This document shows positions 7,571 through 16,019 of a DNA stretch of 64,000 nt, piece after piece. The notes beneath the pieces were generated by a model that saw only the letters and a list, made by a program, of their open reading frames with translations, made no database searches and was not told the origin of the DNA. The translations under genes were made by a program, and so were the position numbers. The DNA lies in the NCBI GenBank assembly GCA_020634245.1, contig JACKCC010000006.1, positions 763,339-827,338 of the forward strand, given 5' to 3'. Position 1 is the stretch's first letter; every line of letters starts with the position of its first letter. The DNA is from Ardenticatenaceae bacterium. Its GTDB lineage: Bacteria; Chloroflexota; Anaerolineae; Promineifilales; Promineifilaceae.

Positions 7571-7627
7571 GTGGTCGTTGTCGTAATCGTTTTCGTGATC
7601 GATTTTTTCGATTACGATGACGACCAC
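7571..7627. terminator. Long imperfect hairpin between convergent genes
   Basis: The arms 7571-7589 and 7609-7627 pair over 19 positions with two mismatches. The segment sits between the stop codons of convergent genes (7554 and 7657) and most likely terminates both. It is also built of repeating TCGTNATCG-type words. Confidence 0.6.
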
Positions 7628-7656
7628 GATCACGATAACGAGACAGTCTACAATTG

Positions 7657-9252
7657 CTAATTTTTACTGGCGTTCAACAGCATCGTAAGGAAGTGAACGC
7701 GCTCTAAAATAGGCGCGGCTTCCTCTGGTGTGGCCAGTCGCGGCTGGCCGGTTTCTTGGATGCTGGCCGGGATGAGTTCCAGTTGGTGGACGCCGTTTCC
7801 GTTGAGCCAGACATTGAGCACGGCCGTTGCCGGCGGCCCATCAATATCAAAAGCAAAATTACCCAAGCCGTACACAATCACCCCATCGTTGTAAAACTCG
7901 ATGCCCTGCAAAATGTGGGTGTGGTGACCGATGACCAGGTCGGCCCCGCCGTCGATGGCGGCGTGAGCAGCGGCCATCTGGATTTCGCTCGGTTCTTCGA
8001 TGTATTCCAGGCCGCTGTGCAGGACGACAATGGTCAGATCAGCTTGGGGGGCAACGGCCGTTACATCGGCCAAAATTCGCTCCGGTGTACCCCAGGCCAA
8101 ACCGGGCGCGTCAGCGGTGGCCGTCCAGGTTTGCACGTCAAAATTGGTACTGCCCTCCACCGGCACATTGACGTAGCCCAGGAATGCTAGCCGCAGCCCG
8201 TTCACTTCGGTGAAATAGGGTTGGTAAGTGGCATCGGCGTCAGCCCCTGCGCCTATGGTGGCCACGTTTTGGGCGTGCAGCAGGCCCAATCCTTCCAGCA
8301 GCGCCTCCGGCCCGTAATCCATAGCGTGGTTGTTGGCCAGGGTGACGATGTCGAACCCGGCCAGCGCCAGCGCTTCGGCGGCGGCGGGTGGCGCTTCAAA
8401 CGGGTAGCTCTTCTCCGCCGGTTGGCCGACCGTGCCCAGCGCCGATTCCAGGTTGCCAATGGTCAGGTCAGCGGCTTGCAGCAAAGGGGCGACTTCGGCG
8501 AAGGGGTAGGCCAGACGGCCGCGTTCGATGATGACGCCTAAATCGCGGGCCAGCATCAGATCGCCCACGGCCGTTACGTGCACCTGTTTTTCGCGTAGGG
8601 CATCTTGCAAATAGGGGGCCAGTTCGGCGGCGGCGGCTTCATACCCGGCCTCGGCGACCAATGACCAGCTATTTTGCAGGGGATAATCGGGATCGGTGGG
8701 GTAACTGCCGTCAATTCGCAGCGCTTTCCAGTCGGGTGTCAGTTCGTTCCACGGCTTGACTTGCACCACAGTATGCCCATTGGCCAGGATGTCTTGTGCC
8801 TGGGCCAGTGTCGTTGCTTCCCAATTGGTGATAAAGGGCACAGTCAGCGCCAGCGGTTCCTGGTAGATGATGGTTCCGCTGTCGCCAGGGAGGATGGTCA
8901 GGTTGGTTAGTTCGTTGGTTTGTTGGTTTGTTGGCGTGATTTGCCACTGCCAGTGGGTGATGGGGAGGTTGGCTACGGCCGTTTCTGCTGCATCAATCCA
9001 TTCCAGCGGAACGGACAGGGTGATGGGCGGGTGGGGTGTGTTGGTGGCAACGACCGTTGGCGTTGGCTGGTTAGTTGGTTGGATTGTTGGTTCGTTGATG
9101 GGTTGGTTCGTTGGTTCAGTGATTGGTTGTGGGGTGGGAACGGCCGTTGTTGGAGCCAATTCCACCGCCGCGCCTGCCGGTTGGCAACCAAACAACAAAA
9201 GCGCAGGCAGCAAAACCAAAAATCTGCGTAATCTGCGCAATCTGTGGATCAT
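7657..9252 (-). CDS. CapA/PgsA-like metallophosphatase-fold lipoprotein
   Basis: The 531-residue exported protein starts at ATG 9252, which overlaps the upstream stop codon (ATGA). The signal sequence ends in the lipobox LLLFGC. A Thr/Pro/Gln-rich linker (about 25-75) follows, made of repeating NQP/TEP words. The C-terminal half carries the CapA calcineurin-like motifs VGDLMLARDLG, GNLES, NNHAMDYG, HSGLEY, GHHTHILQG and GLGNFAFD. Relatives are annotated as poly-gamma-glutamate capsule proteins, but no pgsBC partners are present, so the substrate is open. It is translationally coupled to the VanY-like gene, which suggests a cell-wall or envelope role. Confidence 0.85.
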   Translation of the reverse strand: MIHRLRRLRRFLVLLPALLLFGCQPAGAAVELAPTTAVPTPQPITEPTNQPINEPTIQPTNQPTPTVVATNTPHPPITLSVPLEWIDAAETAVANLPITHWQWQITPTNQQTNELTNLTILPGDSGTIIYQEPLALTVPFITNWEATTLAQAQDILANGHTVVQVKPWNELTPDWKALRIDGSYPTDPDYPLQNSWSLVAEAGYEAAAAELAPYLQDALREKQVHVTAVGDLMLARDLGVIIERGRLAYPFAEVAPLLQAADLTIGNLESALGTVGQPAEKSYPFEAPPAAAEALALAGFDIVTLANNHAMDYGPEALLEGLGLLHAQNVATIGAGADADATYQPYFTEVNGLRLAFLGYVNVPVEGSTNFDVQTWTATADAPGLAWGTPERILADVTAVAPQADLTIVVLHSGLEYIEEPSEIQMAAAHAAIDGGADLVIGHHTHILQGIEFYNDGVIVYGLGNFAFDIDGPPATAVLNVWLNGNGVHQLELIPASIQETGQPRLATPEEAAPILERVHFLTMLLNASKN

Positions 9253-10133
9253 GGCACACAAGGCAGTGACCGCGTGTCCAGCAGATACTGGGCCAGGAAA
9301 TTGCCCGATTCGTACAGTTCGGTGGCCAACTCTACGCCGACGTAGCGGTAATGCCACGGCTCGTAATAAAAGCCGGTCACATCGAACGCTTCGCGCGAGT
9401 AGCTGAGGGTGAAGCCGTACTTATGCGCGTTTTCCAGCAGCCAGATACCTTCACTGGTCTTGTAAAAATAGGTATGAAACTCGATGCCTTCCTCGCCGAC
9501 GATTTCTTCCAGTTCCGGCGAGCGGAAATCGAGTGTTGTGCCCAATTGATGCTCGCTGTGGCCGGGCGGCGAACTGATGATGGCGGCGCGTTCGGGATAT
9601 TCGCGGTTCCATTTGTCCCAGGCGATGGCCTGCTGGCTGTAGCTGCGGTAACCGGAGGCAATAAGCGGTTCTAATCCGGCGGCGTGCATGGCGTCAATCA
9701 TCTGTATGAGTGGTTCAATGATGATTTGGCGCACTTCGGTGGGGTAGCCCAGCGTGACATCGTTGCCAAAATAATCGGACAGCGGCACTAAATCGGCGGG
9801 CTGAAAGTCGCGGTTGAGGCCATAGGTGAGGGTGACGAAGGCTAGCAAATCGTCGCCGGGATCGCGCTGGTCGCAGGGGCCGATGGGCGTCGCCGTGGGG
9901 GTGATGGTGGGCGTGGCGGTGGCTGCCGGTGTGGGGCTGGGTGTGGTGGTAGGAACGGCCGTGGGCAAGGCTGGTGCTGGTTGGTTTGTTGGCTGGCTGG
10001 TTGGTGTGGGGGGAACGGCCGTTGCCACCGCCATCACCTCAACCTGAACAGGCAGAGACGCCGTAGCTGTCGGCTGGCAGCCCCACAGAATAGCCATCAA
10101 CAAAATTAACCAAAATACCGATACGAATTTCAT
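9249..10133 (-). CDS. VanY-like D-alanyl-D-alanine carboxypeptidase (M15) lipoprotein
   Basis: The 294-residue protein has a lipoprotein signal (MKFVSVFWLILLMAILWGC) and a Thr/Pro-rich linker. The M15 zinc peptidase domain shows SGYRSYSQQ, the PGHSEHQLGTTLDF metal site (His and Asp) and EPWHYRYVG (catalytic Glu and metal-binding His). It trims the terminal D-Ala from peptidoglycan stems outside the cell. The start lies in a short-word repeat patch with only a weak Shine-Dalgarno. The CapA-like gene follows with a 4-nt overlap. Confidence 0.92.
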   Translation of the reverse strand: MKFVSVFWLILLMAILWGCQPTATASLPVQVEVMAVATAVPPTPTSQPTNQPAPALPTAVPTTTPSPTPAATATPTITPTATPIGPCDQRDPGDDLLAFVTLTYGLNRDFQPADLVPLSDYFGNDVTLGYPTEVRQIIIEPLIQMIDAMHAAGLEPLIASGYRSYSQQAIAWDKWNREYPERAAIISSPPGHSEHQLGTTLDFRSPELEEIVGEEGIEFHTYFYKTSEGIWLLENAHKYGFTLSYSREAFDVTGFYYEPWHYRYVGVELATELYESGNFLAQYLLDTRSLPCVP

Positions 10134-10135
10134 GA

Positions 10136-10197
10136 CTTACGTCATGCGTCATGTATCATGCGTGATTTTTGACGCATGATGTGTGATGCATGAATCT
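10136..10197. repeat. Short-word repeat patch, TCATGCGTCAT family
   Basis: Imperfect direct and inverted copies of a GTCATGCGTCATG word fill the 65-bp gap between two minus-strand genes. Related patches occur at 17608-17660, 24774-24845 and 32727-32825. Confidence 0.7.
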
Positions 10198-10198
10198 T

Positions 10199-10747
10199 TT
10201 AATTTGTGAAAACCGGCAAATTCCCCAACGCCACCACATGCGACCAATCGGCGTCGCCTTCAGTGAAGACGGCAGCAACTTTGGCCACCTTACCACCGGC
10301 AGCGGTGATGACCTTTTCCATCCCTTCCAGCGTACTGCCGGTACTGACCACGTCATCAACCAAAATGACGGGATGGCTGTTGATGAGAGCGATGTCTTTC
10401 TCATCCAGGTATAATTTTTGCGGCTTGCCGGTGGTGATGGAGACAGTTTCGGCGCTGATGGCGTCGCCCATGTAACTTTTGTACGTTTTGCGCAGGACGA
10501 TGTAGGGCAAGCCCATGAGGGCACTCATCTCGTAGATGAGGGGAATGCCTTTGGCTTCGGCTGTGACCAGGACGCCGGCCTTGACATCTTTCAATTGTTC
10601 GGCCAGGGCGGCAGCGGCGGCTTTAACGACATAGGTGTCACCCAGCATGTTAAATATAGCGATTTTAACGCCGGGAGCGACTTCAAATAAGGGAAAGTGA
10701 CGGGTCAGGCCCGCTACTCGGACGGTGTAGGTTTCACGTTTTGACAT
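10199..10747 (-). CDS. Purine phosphoribosyltransferase (Apt/Xpt-like)
   Basis: The 182-residue type I phosphoribosyltransferase has the PRPP loop VILVDDVVSTGSTLEG (about 127-142) and an upstream EAKGIPLIYEMSALMGLPYIV segment typical of adenine/xanthine enzymes. It would salvage a free purine base with PRPP; the base specificity cannot be told from sequence. GAGGAG lies 11 nt before the ATG. It is a second purine-salvage enzyme besides hpt at 2573. Confidence 0.88.
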   Translation of the reverse strand: MSKRETYTVRVAGLTRHFPLFEVAPGVKIAIFNMLGDTYVVKAAAAALAEQLKDVKAGVLVTAEAKGIPLIYEMSALMGLPYIVLRKTYKSYMGDAISAETVSITTGKPQKLYLDEKDIALINSHPVILVDDVVSTGSTLEGMEKVITAAGGKVAKVAAVFTEGDADWSHVVALGNLPVFTN

Positions 10748-10831
10748 AGCGTGATAATCTCCTCAAAAGTGATGGCGTAAGTTTAACGGGTAAAGTGAAA
10801 TGTGGCGAGTGATGAGATGGAGAGTGGCAAA

Positions 10832-10884
10832 GTGGCAAAGTTGCGAAGTCACTTTAATATGCTGCAACTTTGCAACTTTGCCAC
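10832..10884 (+). promoter_or_regulatory. Inverted repeat directly before a ribosome-binding site
   Basis: GTGGCAAAGTTGC (10832-10844) and GCAACTTTGCCAC (10872-10884) are perfect 13-bp arms. The second arm abuts the AGGAG that serves the ATG at 10896. A folded leader could hide or present the ribosome-binding site, but the same words form a tandem patch (GGCAAAGTGGCAAAG), so this may be a by-product of repeat spread. Confidence 0.5.
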
Positions 10885-10895
10885 CAGGAGAGCGC

Positions 10896-11879
10896 ATGAT
10901 GAAAGGGATTGTGGTTGAAAAGAAGGGGGAACGGCCGTTTCTCGTCTGGAGCGATGTGGCCAATGTGGATTATGGGTCGGATGAGGTGCTGGTGGCAGTA
11001 AAGGCAACGGCCGTTAACCGGGCCGATCTCATGCAGGCGGCGGGCAATTATCCGCCGCCGCCGGGGGCCAGCGAGATCCTAGGGCTGGAAATGGCCGGTG
11101 TGATTGAAGCGGTGGGGGCAGGCGCAACCGGCTGGCAGGTGGGCGACCGGGTGTGCGCTTTGCTGCCCGGCGGCGGTTATGCCGAGAAAGTGGCTGTGCC
11201 GCAAGGGATGATGCTGCGTTTGCCCGACGAGTGGACGTTTGCCCAGGGAACGGCCGTGCCCGAAGTGTGGCTGACCGCCTTTGTCAATCTGTTCCAGGAG
11301 GGGAATTTGCAGCCTGGCGAGACGGTTTTAATCCATGCCGGGGCCAGCGGTGTGGGTACGGCAGCCATCCAGTTGGCCAAAAACATCGAGGCGCGCGTGT
11401 TTGTCACGTCCAGTCAGGAACACAAGCTGGCCCACTGCCGCGAGCTGGGTGCTGATTTGGCCATCAATTACAAGGAGCAGGATTTCCTGGCCGAGGTTTG
11501 GGCGGCGACGGGCGGCGAAGGGGTTGATTTAATTCTCGATCCGGTAGGGGGTGCGTATCTGGACCGCAATGTGAAGGCGCTGCGCCGGTTTGGCCGGTTG
11601 GTGACTATCGGTTTGCTGGGCGGCGGCTCAGGGCAGATGAATGTGTCGCTGCTCTTATTCAAGCGGCTGCAGATCATTGGTTCGACGTTAAGGTCACGGC
11701 CGTTAGCCGAAAAAATCGCCATCAACCGTCAATTTGAAGCCCAATTTTGGCACAAGCTGGTGTCCGGTGAACTTCAGCCCATTATAGATGCGGAATTTCC
11801 AATTGAGCAGGCGCAGGCGGCTCACGATTATGTGGCGCAAGATCGAAACGTGGGCAAAGTGATTTTGCACATTACCTGA
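10896..11879 (+). CDS. Zinc-independent quinone oxidoreductase (MDR superfamily, PIG3-like)
   Basis: The 327-residue protein has a GroES-like N-terminal domain (about 25-140, NRADLMQAAGNYPPPPGAS, LGLEMAGVI) and a Rossmann NADPH domain with HAGASGVGTAAIQLAK (about 148-163). It lacks the structural zinc cysteines, as quinone oxidoreductases do. It would reduce quinones or enones with NAD(P)H in the cytosol. The start after AGGAG at 10886-10890 is used rather than the longer frame, which runs through a repeat patch. Confidence 0.92.
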   Translation: MMKGIVVEKKGERPFLVWSDVANVDYGSDEVLVAVKATAVNRADLMQAAGNYPPPPGASEILGLEMAGVIEAVGAGATGWQVGDRVCALLPGGGYAEKVAVPQGMMLRLPDEWTFAQGTAVPEVWLTAFVNLFQEGNLQPGETVLIHAGASGVGTAAIQLAKNIEARVFVTSSQEHKLAHCRELGADLAINYKEQDFLAEVWAATGGEGVDLILDPVGGAYLDRNVKALRRFGRLVTIGLLGGGSGQMNVSLLLFKRLQIIGSTLRSRPLAEKIAINRQFEAQFWHKLVSGELQPIIDAEFPIEQAQAAHDYVAQDRNVGKVILHIT

Positions 11880-11903
11880 TTGTGTGAATATTCACAATTT
11901 TTT
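11878..11903 (+). terminator. Terminator after the quinone oxidoreductase gene
   Basis: The perfect palindrome TGTGAATATTCACA (11883-11896), extended by flanking bases, is followed by ATTTTTT. It overlaps the stop codon region. Confidence 0.7.
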
Positions 11904-11936
11904 CGTGTGTGCGTTACAATAAAAGGAAAATAGTGT

Positions 11937-11996
11937 GCGGGGATTTGGGGATTCAAGGATTAATCAAAGGTCCTTAAATCTACTAATCCCCGCAAG
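11937..11996. repeat. GGGATT-word patch with inverted ends
   Basis: GCGGGGATT at the left and AATCCCCGC at the right enclose repeats of GGGATT/GGATTAATC words. The patch lies between the terminator at 11878 and the DegV gene. It is a further member of the short-word patches of this window. Confidence 0.55.
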
Positions 11997-12017
11997 GCCA
12001 AATGGAGAGCTAATCAC

Positions 12018-12905
12018 ATGAAAATTGTTACCGACAGTGGCGCGGATTTACCGGCTGACGAAGCCAAAGAACTTGGCATAACTGTTGCTCCTTTGTTTAT
12101 CCAATTCCCGGAGGGCGAAATCGAGTCGTCGGCTATCAGCCACGATGCATTTTATGATCGCCTGGCAGCGATGCGGCCGGAAATTCCCACGACGGCGCAG
12201 CCTTCGGCCGGTATTTTTGCCGAACTGTACCGCCAACTAGCCGAGAAGGGGGAAGAGATTTTCTCGATTCATATCTCCTCCGGGTTAAGCGGAACGATCC
12301 AATCGGCGCAGTTGGGGATGAAGGAGGCTGCGAGTACGGCCACTTCAACTTTGCTCAATGCCGGCGTTACCCTTATCGACAGCCTCACCCTTTCCGGTGG
12401 TGAGCGGTTTCAGGTGCTGGCTGCCGCCTGGGCGGCTAAAGCGGGTTGGTCCAGAGAGGCTATCATTGAACGCCTGGATCAGATTCGTGCTAAAACCGAA
12501 GTGATTTACACGCTGGAAACGTTGGAATACCTGGCGCGCGGCGGCCGGATTGGCCGGGTGCAGGCGCTGGCCGGTTCCTTGCTCAAAATCAAGCCGGTCA
12601 TCAAAGTGGATAAGGCCGACGGCAAATACAGCACGGTCAGTAAAGGGCGCACCTTAAAGCAGACGATGACGGGTATTGTTGATTATCTGGCCGAACAATA
12701 CGGCACAGAAACACCGCTGTGGGTGTCGGTGCTGCATGGCAAGGTTCCCGACAAGGCGGAGGAACTGGCTGAAATGCTTAAAGATCGCCTCGCGGTTGGT
12801 AAGTTGGAGGTGCTGCGGATTTCACCGGTGTTGGGTGTGCATACAGGGCCGGGGATTGTGGGAACGGCCGTATTGCCCATGAATTTGTTGGAAGGGATTG
12901 TGTAG
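12018..12905 (+). CDS. DegV-family fatty-acid-binding protein
   Basis: The 295-residue protein has the DegV opening MKIVTDSGADLP, the THFPTSQPS-like region rendered as IPTTAQPSAG (about 55-65), SSGLSGTIQSA and the TLEYLARGGRIGR segment (about 170-185). Family members bind a fatty acid in the cytosol and in Firmicutes (FakB) present it to a kinase for phosphorylation. No FakA kinase is in this window. GGAG lies before the ATG. A strong terminator follows. Confidence 0.93.
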   Translation: MKIVTDSGADLPADEAKELGITVAPLFIQFPEGEIESSAISHDAFYDRLAAMRPEIPTTAQPSAGIFAELYRQLAEKGEEIFSIHISSGLSGTIQSAQLGMKEAASTATSTLLNAGVTLIDSLTLSGGERFQVLAAAWAAKAGWSREAIIERLDQIRAKTEVIYTLETLEYLARGGRIGRVQALAGSLLKIKPVIKVDKADGKYSTVSKGRTLKQTMTGIVDYLAEQYGTETPLWVSVLHGKVPDKAEELAEMLKDRLAVGKLEVLRISPVLGVHTGPGIVGTAVLPMNLLEGIV

Positions 12906-12917
12906 GTTAGAAAATAG

Positions 12918-12957
12918 AGCGGGAGGGGGAAACGGCCGTCTCCCCCCTCCCGCTTTT
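12918..12957 (+). terminator. Terminator after the DegV gene
   Basis: GCGGGAGGGGGA (12919-12930) pairs with TCCCCCCTCCCGC (12941-12953), followed by TTTT. The loop consists of the ACGGCCGT word. Confidence 0.85.
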
Positions 12958-12979
12958 AGTTGTGCCTTTTTTCCCAATG

Positions 12980-13008
12980 TTGATTTTGATTTTGACATAA
13001 AATATAAT
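12980..13008 (+). promoter_or_regulatory. Promoter of a structured leader
   Basis: TTGATT (12980-12985), exactly 17 bp of spacer and TATAAT (13003-13008) predict transcription from about 13015, more than 150 nt upstream of the first downstream gene. Confidence 0.65.
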
Positions 13009-13014
13009 ACTTTC

Positions 13015-13131
13015 AACTTTATCTGAAAAATAAGACGCGCTGGAAGTCTGCAAACAGCAACATTGTTTTGCTGCCGGGGCCACAATATACAAATGAAGCA
13101 AGCCGCTAACGGGTAGTTAGTGGTTTTTTTT
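13015..13131 (+). ncRNA. Candidate structured leader or small RNA ending in a terminator
   Basis: From the predicted start at about 13015 the RNA contains a hairpin formed by CAGCAA...TTGCTG (around 13063-13081), a GC-rich CCGGGGCC segment, and a final hairpin CCGCTAAC/GTTAGTGG (13103-13110, 13116-13123) followed by eight T residues. The terminator stands 40 nt before the start of the secreted-protein gene at 13171. It is either a short RNA gene or an attenuator/riboswitch-like leader. I do not recognise a known riboswitch class in it. Confidence 0.5.
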
Positions 13132-13170
13132 GTCGATAGTTGTATCGGAATTTTTGATGTGGAGGTTTCA

Positions 13171-13710
13171 ATGCGTAAATTTTTTATTCCCCTTTTGTTG
13201 GCCTTTTTGTTGGGTGCGGCAACATTGAGTTTGTTTCAAGTTGCCCGCGGACAGGGACCGGATGTGCCTCAGGTTTTGAATCAGGAATTACAAGGAGAAA
13301 ACCGCCGTGTCATCGAAGCTCCTTCGCAAATTGATGCGCCGCAGCAGCCGAATATTGGTTTTATCGATTCTCCTTCTGCAACCTGCTACCAACCCGATCC
13401 GGGACGCGATGCCTGTTATCTGAACTGGTACTATTTGTCGGTAAGCGCTTCGCCCAACTACATGATTACGATGACTCTATCGCTGAATAGTAAAGGCCCG
13501 ATTGCGCATACTCAGGGATTTTTCCAGACCTCAATGTACGTGCCTTACAACATGTTAGGGGATGGTTTCAAGGTCGCCTGTGGCCCTCTTGGGGCTGGTG
13601 GTAATCCCAAATTGGGCAATGCCTATGCTTATACTGTCAGGGCCAGGGACAGCGCCAATTTGACGTCGGCTAATTATGGTACGGTTTACTGCCCGGCTTT
13701 TATTCCATAA
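13171..13710 (+). CDS. Secreted protein, first of a tandem paralogous pair
   Basis: The 179-residue protein has a signal peptide (MRKFFIPLLLAFLLGAA) and starts at ATG 13171 after GGAGG. The mature part shares with its neighbour the frame IDSPxATCxxP, ACYxxWxYLxVSA, GFFQTSMYxP, GFKVxCG, YTxRAR and LTxANYGxVxCPA, with four conserved cysteines. I do not recognise a named family. Its C terminus lacks the YLPSLLKN tail of its paralogue. Expression would depend on reading through the terminator hairpin upstream. Confidence 0.85.
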   Translation: MRKFFIPLLLAFLLGAATLSLFQVARGQGPDVPQVLNQELQGENRRVIEAPSQIDAPQQPNIGFIDSPSATCYQPDPGRDACYLNWYYLSVSASPNYMITMTLSLNSKGPIAHTQGFFQTSMYVPYNMLGDGFKVACGPLGAGGNPKLGNAYAYTVRARDSANLTSANYGTVYCPAFIP

Positions 13711-13735
13711 TTTCGCAAAAATGGAACAGAATACA

Positions 13736-14290
13736 ATGCTAAATAAAAGACTGGGCGGTCTGGTCGGTGTATTGCTATTGGCTGCTGTCATGAGTGTTGT
13801 GATTGTTTACATTGCCGGGCAATCACAGGCGGCAACGGCCGCACCTCCGCTCGCGCCAGATTTGCCGTACCGAGAAGCAGGTAATGGTATTGATTCGCCA
13901 TCTATCTCTTTTATTGACAGCCCTAATGCTACTTGTTCTCGCCCTGTAGAAGGAGCAGGGGCTTGTTATATTGCCTGGAATTACCTGTATGTGAGCGCGG
14001 CTACGAGTGCTTATGTGATTAGTATGACTGTCTCGATTGACAATCAGTTGCGGGCTTACCATTCGGGGTTTTTTCAAACGTCGATGTATATCCCAGGTGA
14101 TATGATCGGTTCTGGTTTTAAAGTGACGTGTGGAACGCCGGGAAGCGGTGGCAAAGCAGGCTGGGGTAAAATTTACAACTATACGATTCGGGCACGTGAA
14201 ACAGGCGGGTTAACGGCCGCTAACTATGGTTCCGTCACCTGTCCGGCGGATACGGTGAAAATTTACTTGCCTAGCTTGCTCAAAAATTAG
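13736..14290 (+). CDS. Secreted protein, second paralogue, with a YLPSLLKN tail
   Basis: The 184-residue protein has an N-terminal hydrophobic signal (about 8-30) and the same four-cysteine domain as the gene just upstream. The C terminus ends in KIYLPSLLKN. Similar YLP-type endings are, as I recall, common on exported Chloroflexota proteins, and this could be a sorting or anchoring tail; that reading is inference. The start could also be ATG 13721; 13736 is preferred because GGAA lies 8 nt upstream of it. Its stop overlaps the convergent DinB gene by 4 nt. Confidence 0.82.
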   Translation: MLNKRLGGLVGVLLLAAVMSVVIVYIAGQSQAATAAPPLAPDLPYREAGNGIDSPSISFIDSPNATCSRPVEGAGACYIAWNYLYVSAATSAYVISMTVSIDNQLRAYHSGFFQTSMYIPGDMIGSGFKVTCGTPGSGGKAGWGKIYNYTIRARETGGLTAANYGSVTCPADTVKIYLPSLLKN

Positions 14291-14796
14291 CGATTTTCCG
14301 ACCGGTACGCCGCGGCCGTCATATCGCCGACAAAATCAGGCAGATTGGTGTGGCCCAGCATCTGGCGGACGGCGTACGCTTCGCCGTTGTGAAACCAGTA
14401 GTGGTACAGGTTGCGCTGGAGCATTGTCCCCACGCTTTCGTCGGTAGGCTTATCTTTCCACATAAAGTGCGTTTGCAATGTTTCTACGGTGAGTATGTCG
14501 AGATATTGGTCGGCAACGGCCGTTACCTCACGCCACGCCGCCCACATTTCAGCCAGCGGCGGGGTGGAAGCCGGTTTGCCATAACCCACCAGCGGATACA
14601 AATCGGGCACAATCTGCTTGCCTTGCGCTGCCAGCACCCAATACGTATTTTCCTGGTTGGCCAAATGCCCCACCATCCAACTGATGCTGTTCATCGGCAG
14701 AAATCGGCGCTGCGCTTCTTCCTCGGTAACACCTTCCAGGCAGCGGACAAACTCTGAACGGGCAAATCGTAGTTGAGTAACCAAGGGGTGCGTCAT
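14287..14796 (-). CDS. DinB-superfamily protein
   Basis: This 169-residue four-helix-bundle protein has the metal-site pattern GHLANQENTYW (first His, about 43) and YHYWFHNGEAYAVRQMLGH (later His residues, about 130-148). DinB-like proteins include thiol transferases and metal-dependent enzymes of unknown substrate. It is the last gene of a five-gene minus-strand run, and its ATG overlaps the preceding stop codon (ATGA). Confidence 0.85.
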   Translation of the reverse strand: MTHPLVTQLRFARSEFVRCLEGVTEEEAQRRFLPMNSISWMVGHLANQENTYWVLAAQGKQIVPDLYPLVGYGKPASTPPLAEMWAAWREVTAVADQYLDILTVETLQTHFMWKDKPTDESVGTMLQRNLYHYWFHNGEAYAVRQMLGHTNLPDFVGDMTAAAYRSENR

Positions 14797-16019
14797 CGTG
14801 ACCTCCGCTTAAAAAGCTGTAGCACTCTGGCCAATAAACCTTTAATCTGTTCTCGCCAACCGGGTTTAGGCGGTGGAATCTTTTCCGGCTGCGGAAAAGG
14901 ATACAAATCAAACATTTTGCGCCAGGCGTAAATGCCCAGCAATTTCAACGAGGCAATGACCGGAGCGGCCAGTACGGCGCCTAAAATGCCGGCCAGTGAG
15001 CCCCCCATATAAACGCCGACAATTACAATTAAGGCATGTAAATCCAGCGCCTGTCCCATGATGCGCGGCACTAAAATACTATTCTCTAACTGTTGGACCA
15101 AAAACATAAATCCCAAAACAAACAGGGCGTACTGCCAACCGGGTACACCAAAGTAATTCACTGGCTGAAAAAAAGCAACGGTGATGGAAATCCCGGCGCT
15201 AACAACCGGCCCGATAGTGGGAATAAATTCCAGCAGTCCGGCCAGCAGCCCCAGTGCCAGCGCATTTTGCACGCCTAAAATAGCCAATCCCAGCCAGACA
15301 ACGAGAAAAATAACCAGCCCCAGAATAACCTGACCGCGCAAATAGGCGCTCCAAATACGGCCGAATTCGCGCATCAATCGTTCGGCATCGTGCTGGTAGC
15401 CTGGCTGCTGGGCGATGCGCGAAACGTAGCTGCCCAGCCGAGGAATTTCGTTGGCAATGTAGATGGAAATCATGAACACAAAAAACGAAATCCCCATCCA
15501 GCGCACAGTTGTCGAGGCTAATTGACGGATAATTTGCCCGCCCTGGCCTAAAACCGGCTCAACCAGACCCAACAATTGGTTGGTGATAGTTTCCCAGGGA
15601 ATGATAGCCGGGTCGATGGTGAATGTGCCGATGACGATGGGTTCAGTCCTAATTGTCAATCCCTGAACGAAGGTGACAACGTCGGAGATAAGGTTGGGAA
15701 TTAAGTTGATGAACGTCGTGACTTGTTGGAATGCAGCTACGCCCAACGCGGTGAATGCCCAAATCATACCGGCGGCCAGCAGCAAATAGACGACAATCAG
15801 CACTGAGCCACGCTTGATTTTCAGGTTTTTGTCTAAAAAGATGATGATGGGGTTGAGGATGTAGGCGACGATGGCGGCGGCGACGATCTGGCCGATTAGC
15901 GATTGAAACCGCTGGGCCAGCAGGGCGGCTAACAGCAAAAACCCGATGGCCACACTTATTTTAACGGCGCGGTTCCAGAGCGGGGATTCGTGGTGATGTT
16001 CTGGTGGAATTGTGCTCAC
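14793..16019 (-). CDS. AI-2E-family (PerM-like) membrane transporter
   Basis: The 408-residue polytopic protein has seven to eight membrane segments, a central soluble region, and the family segments AAIVAYILNPIIIFLD (near 50) and GLLAGLLEFIPTIGPVVSA (about 260-280). Family members export small molecules or act as Na+/H+ antiporters; the substrate is not predictable. The start is GTG at 16019, overlapping the upstream stop (GTGA), with GAGG 7 nt upstream. It sits between the fusion glycosyltransferase and dinB in the coupled operon. Confidence 0.9.
   Translation of the reverse strand: MSTIPPEHHHESPLWNRAVKISVAIGFLLLAALLAQRFQSLIGQIVAAAIVAYILNPIIIFLDKNLKIKRGSVLIVVYLLLAAGMIWAFTALGVAAFQQVTTFINLIPNLISDVVTFVQGLTIRTEPIVIGTFTIDPAIIPWETITNQLLGLVEPVLGQGGQIIRQLASTTVRWMGISFFVFMISIYIANEIPRLGSYVSRIAQQPGYQHDAERLMREFGRIWSAYLRGQVILGLVIFLVVWLGLAILGVQNALALGLLAGLLEFIPTIGPVVSAGISITVAFFQPVNYFGVPGWQYALFVLGFMFLVQQLENSILVPRIMGQALDLHALIVIVGVYMGGSLAGILGAVLAAPVIASLKLLGIYAWRKMFDLYPFPQPEKIPPPKPGWREQIKGLLARVLQLFKRRSR

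Noticed and set aside
7657..10133. Poly-gamma-glutamate capsule operon
   Set aside because: Only a CapA/PgsA-like protein is present. There is no PgsB ligase or PgsC, and the partner is a VanY-like carboxypeptidase.
13015..13131. c-di-GMP-I (GEMM) riboswitch
   Set aside because: Some short words match, but the GACGCAAAGC segment and the GNRA-capped P2 helix are missing, so I did not assign the class.
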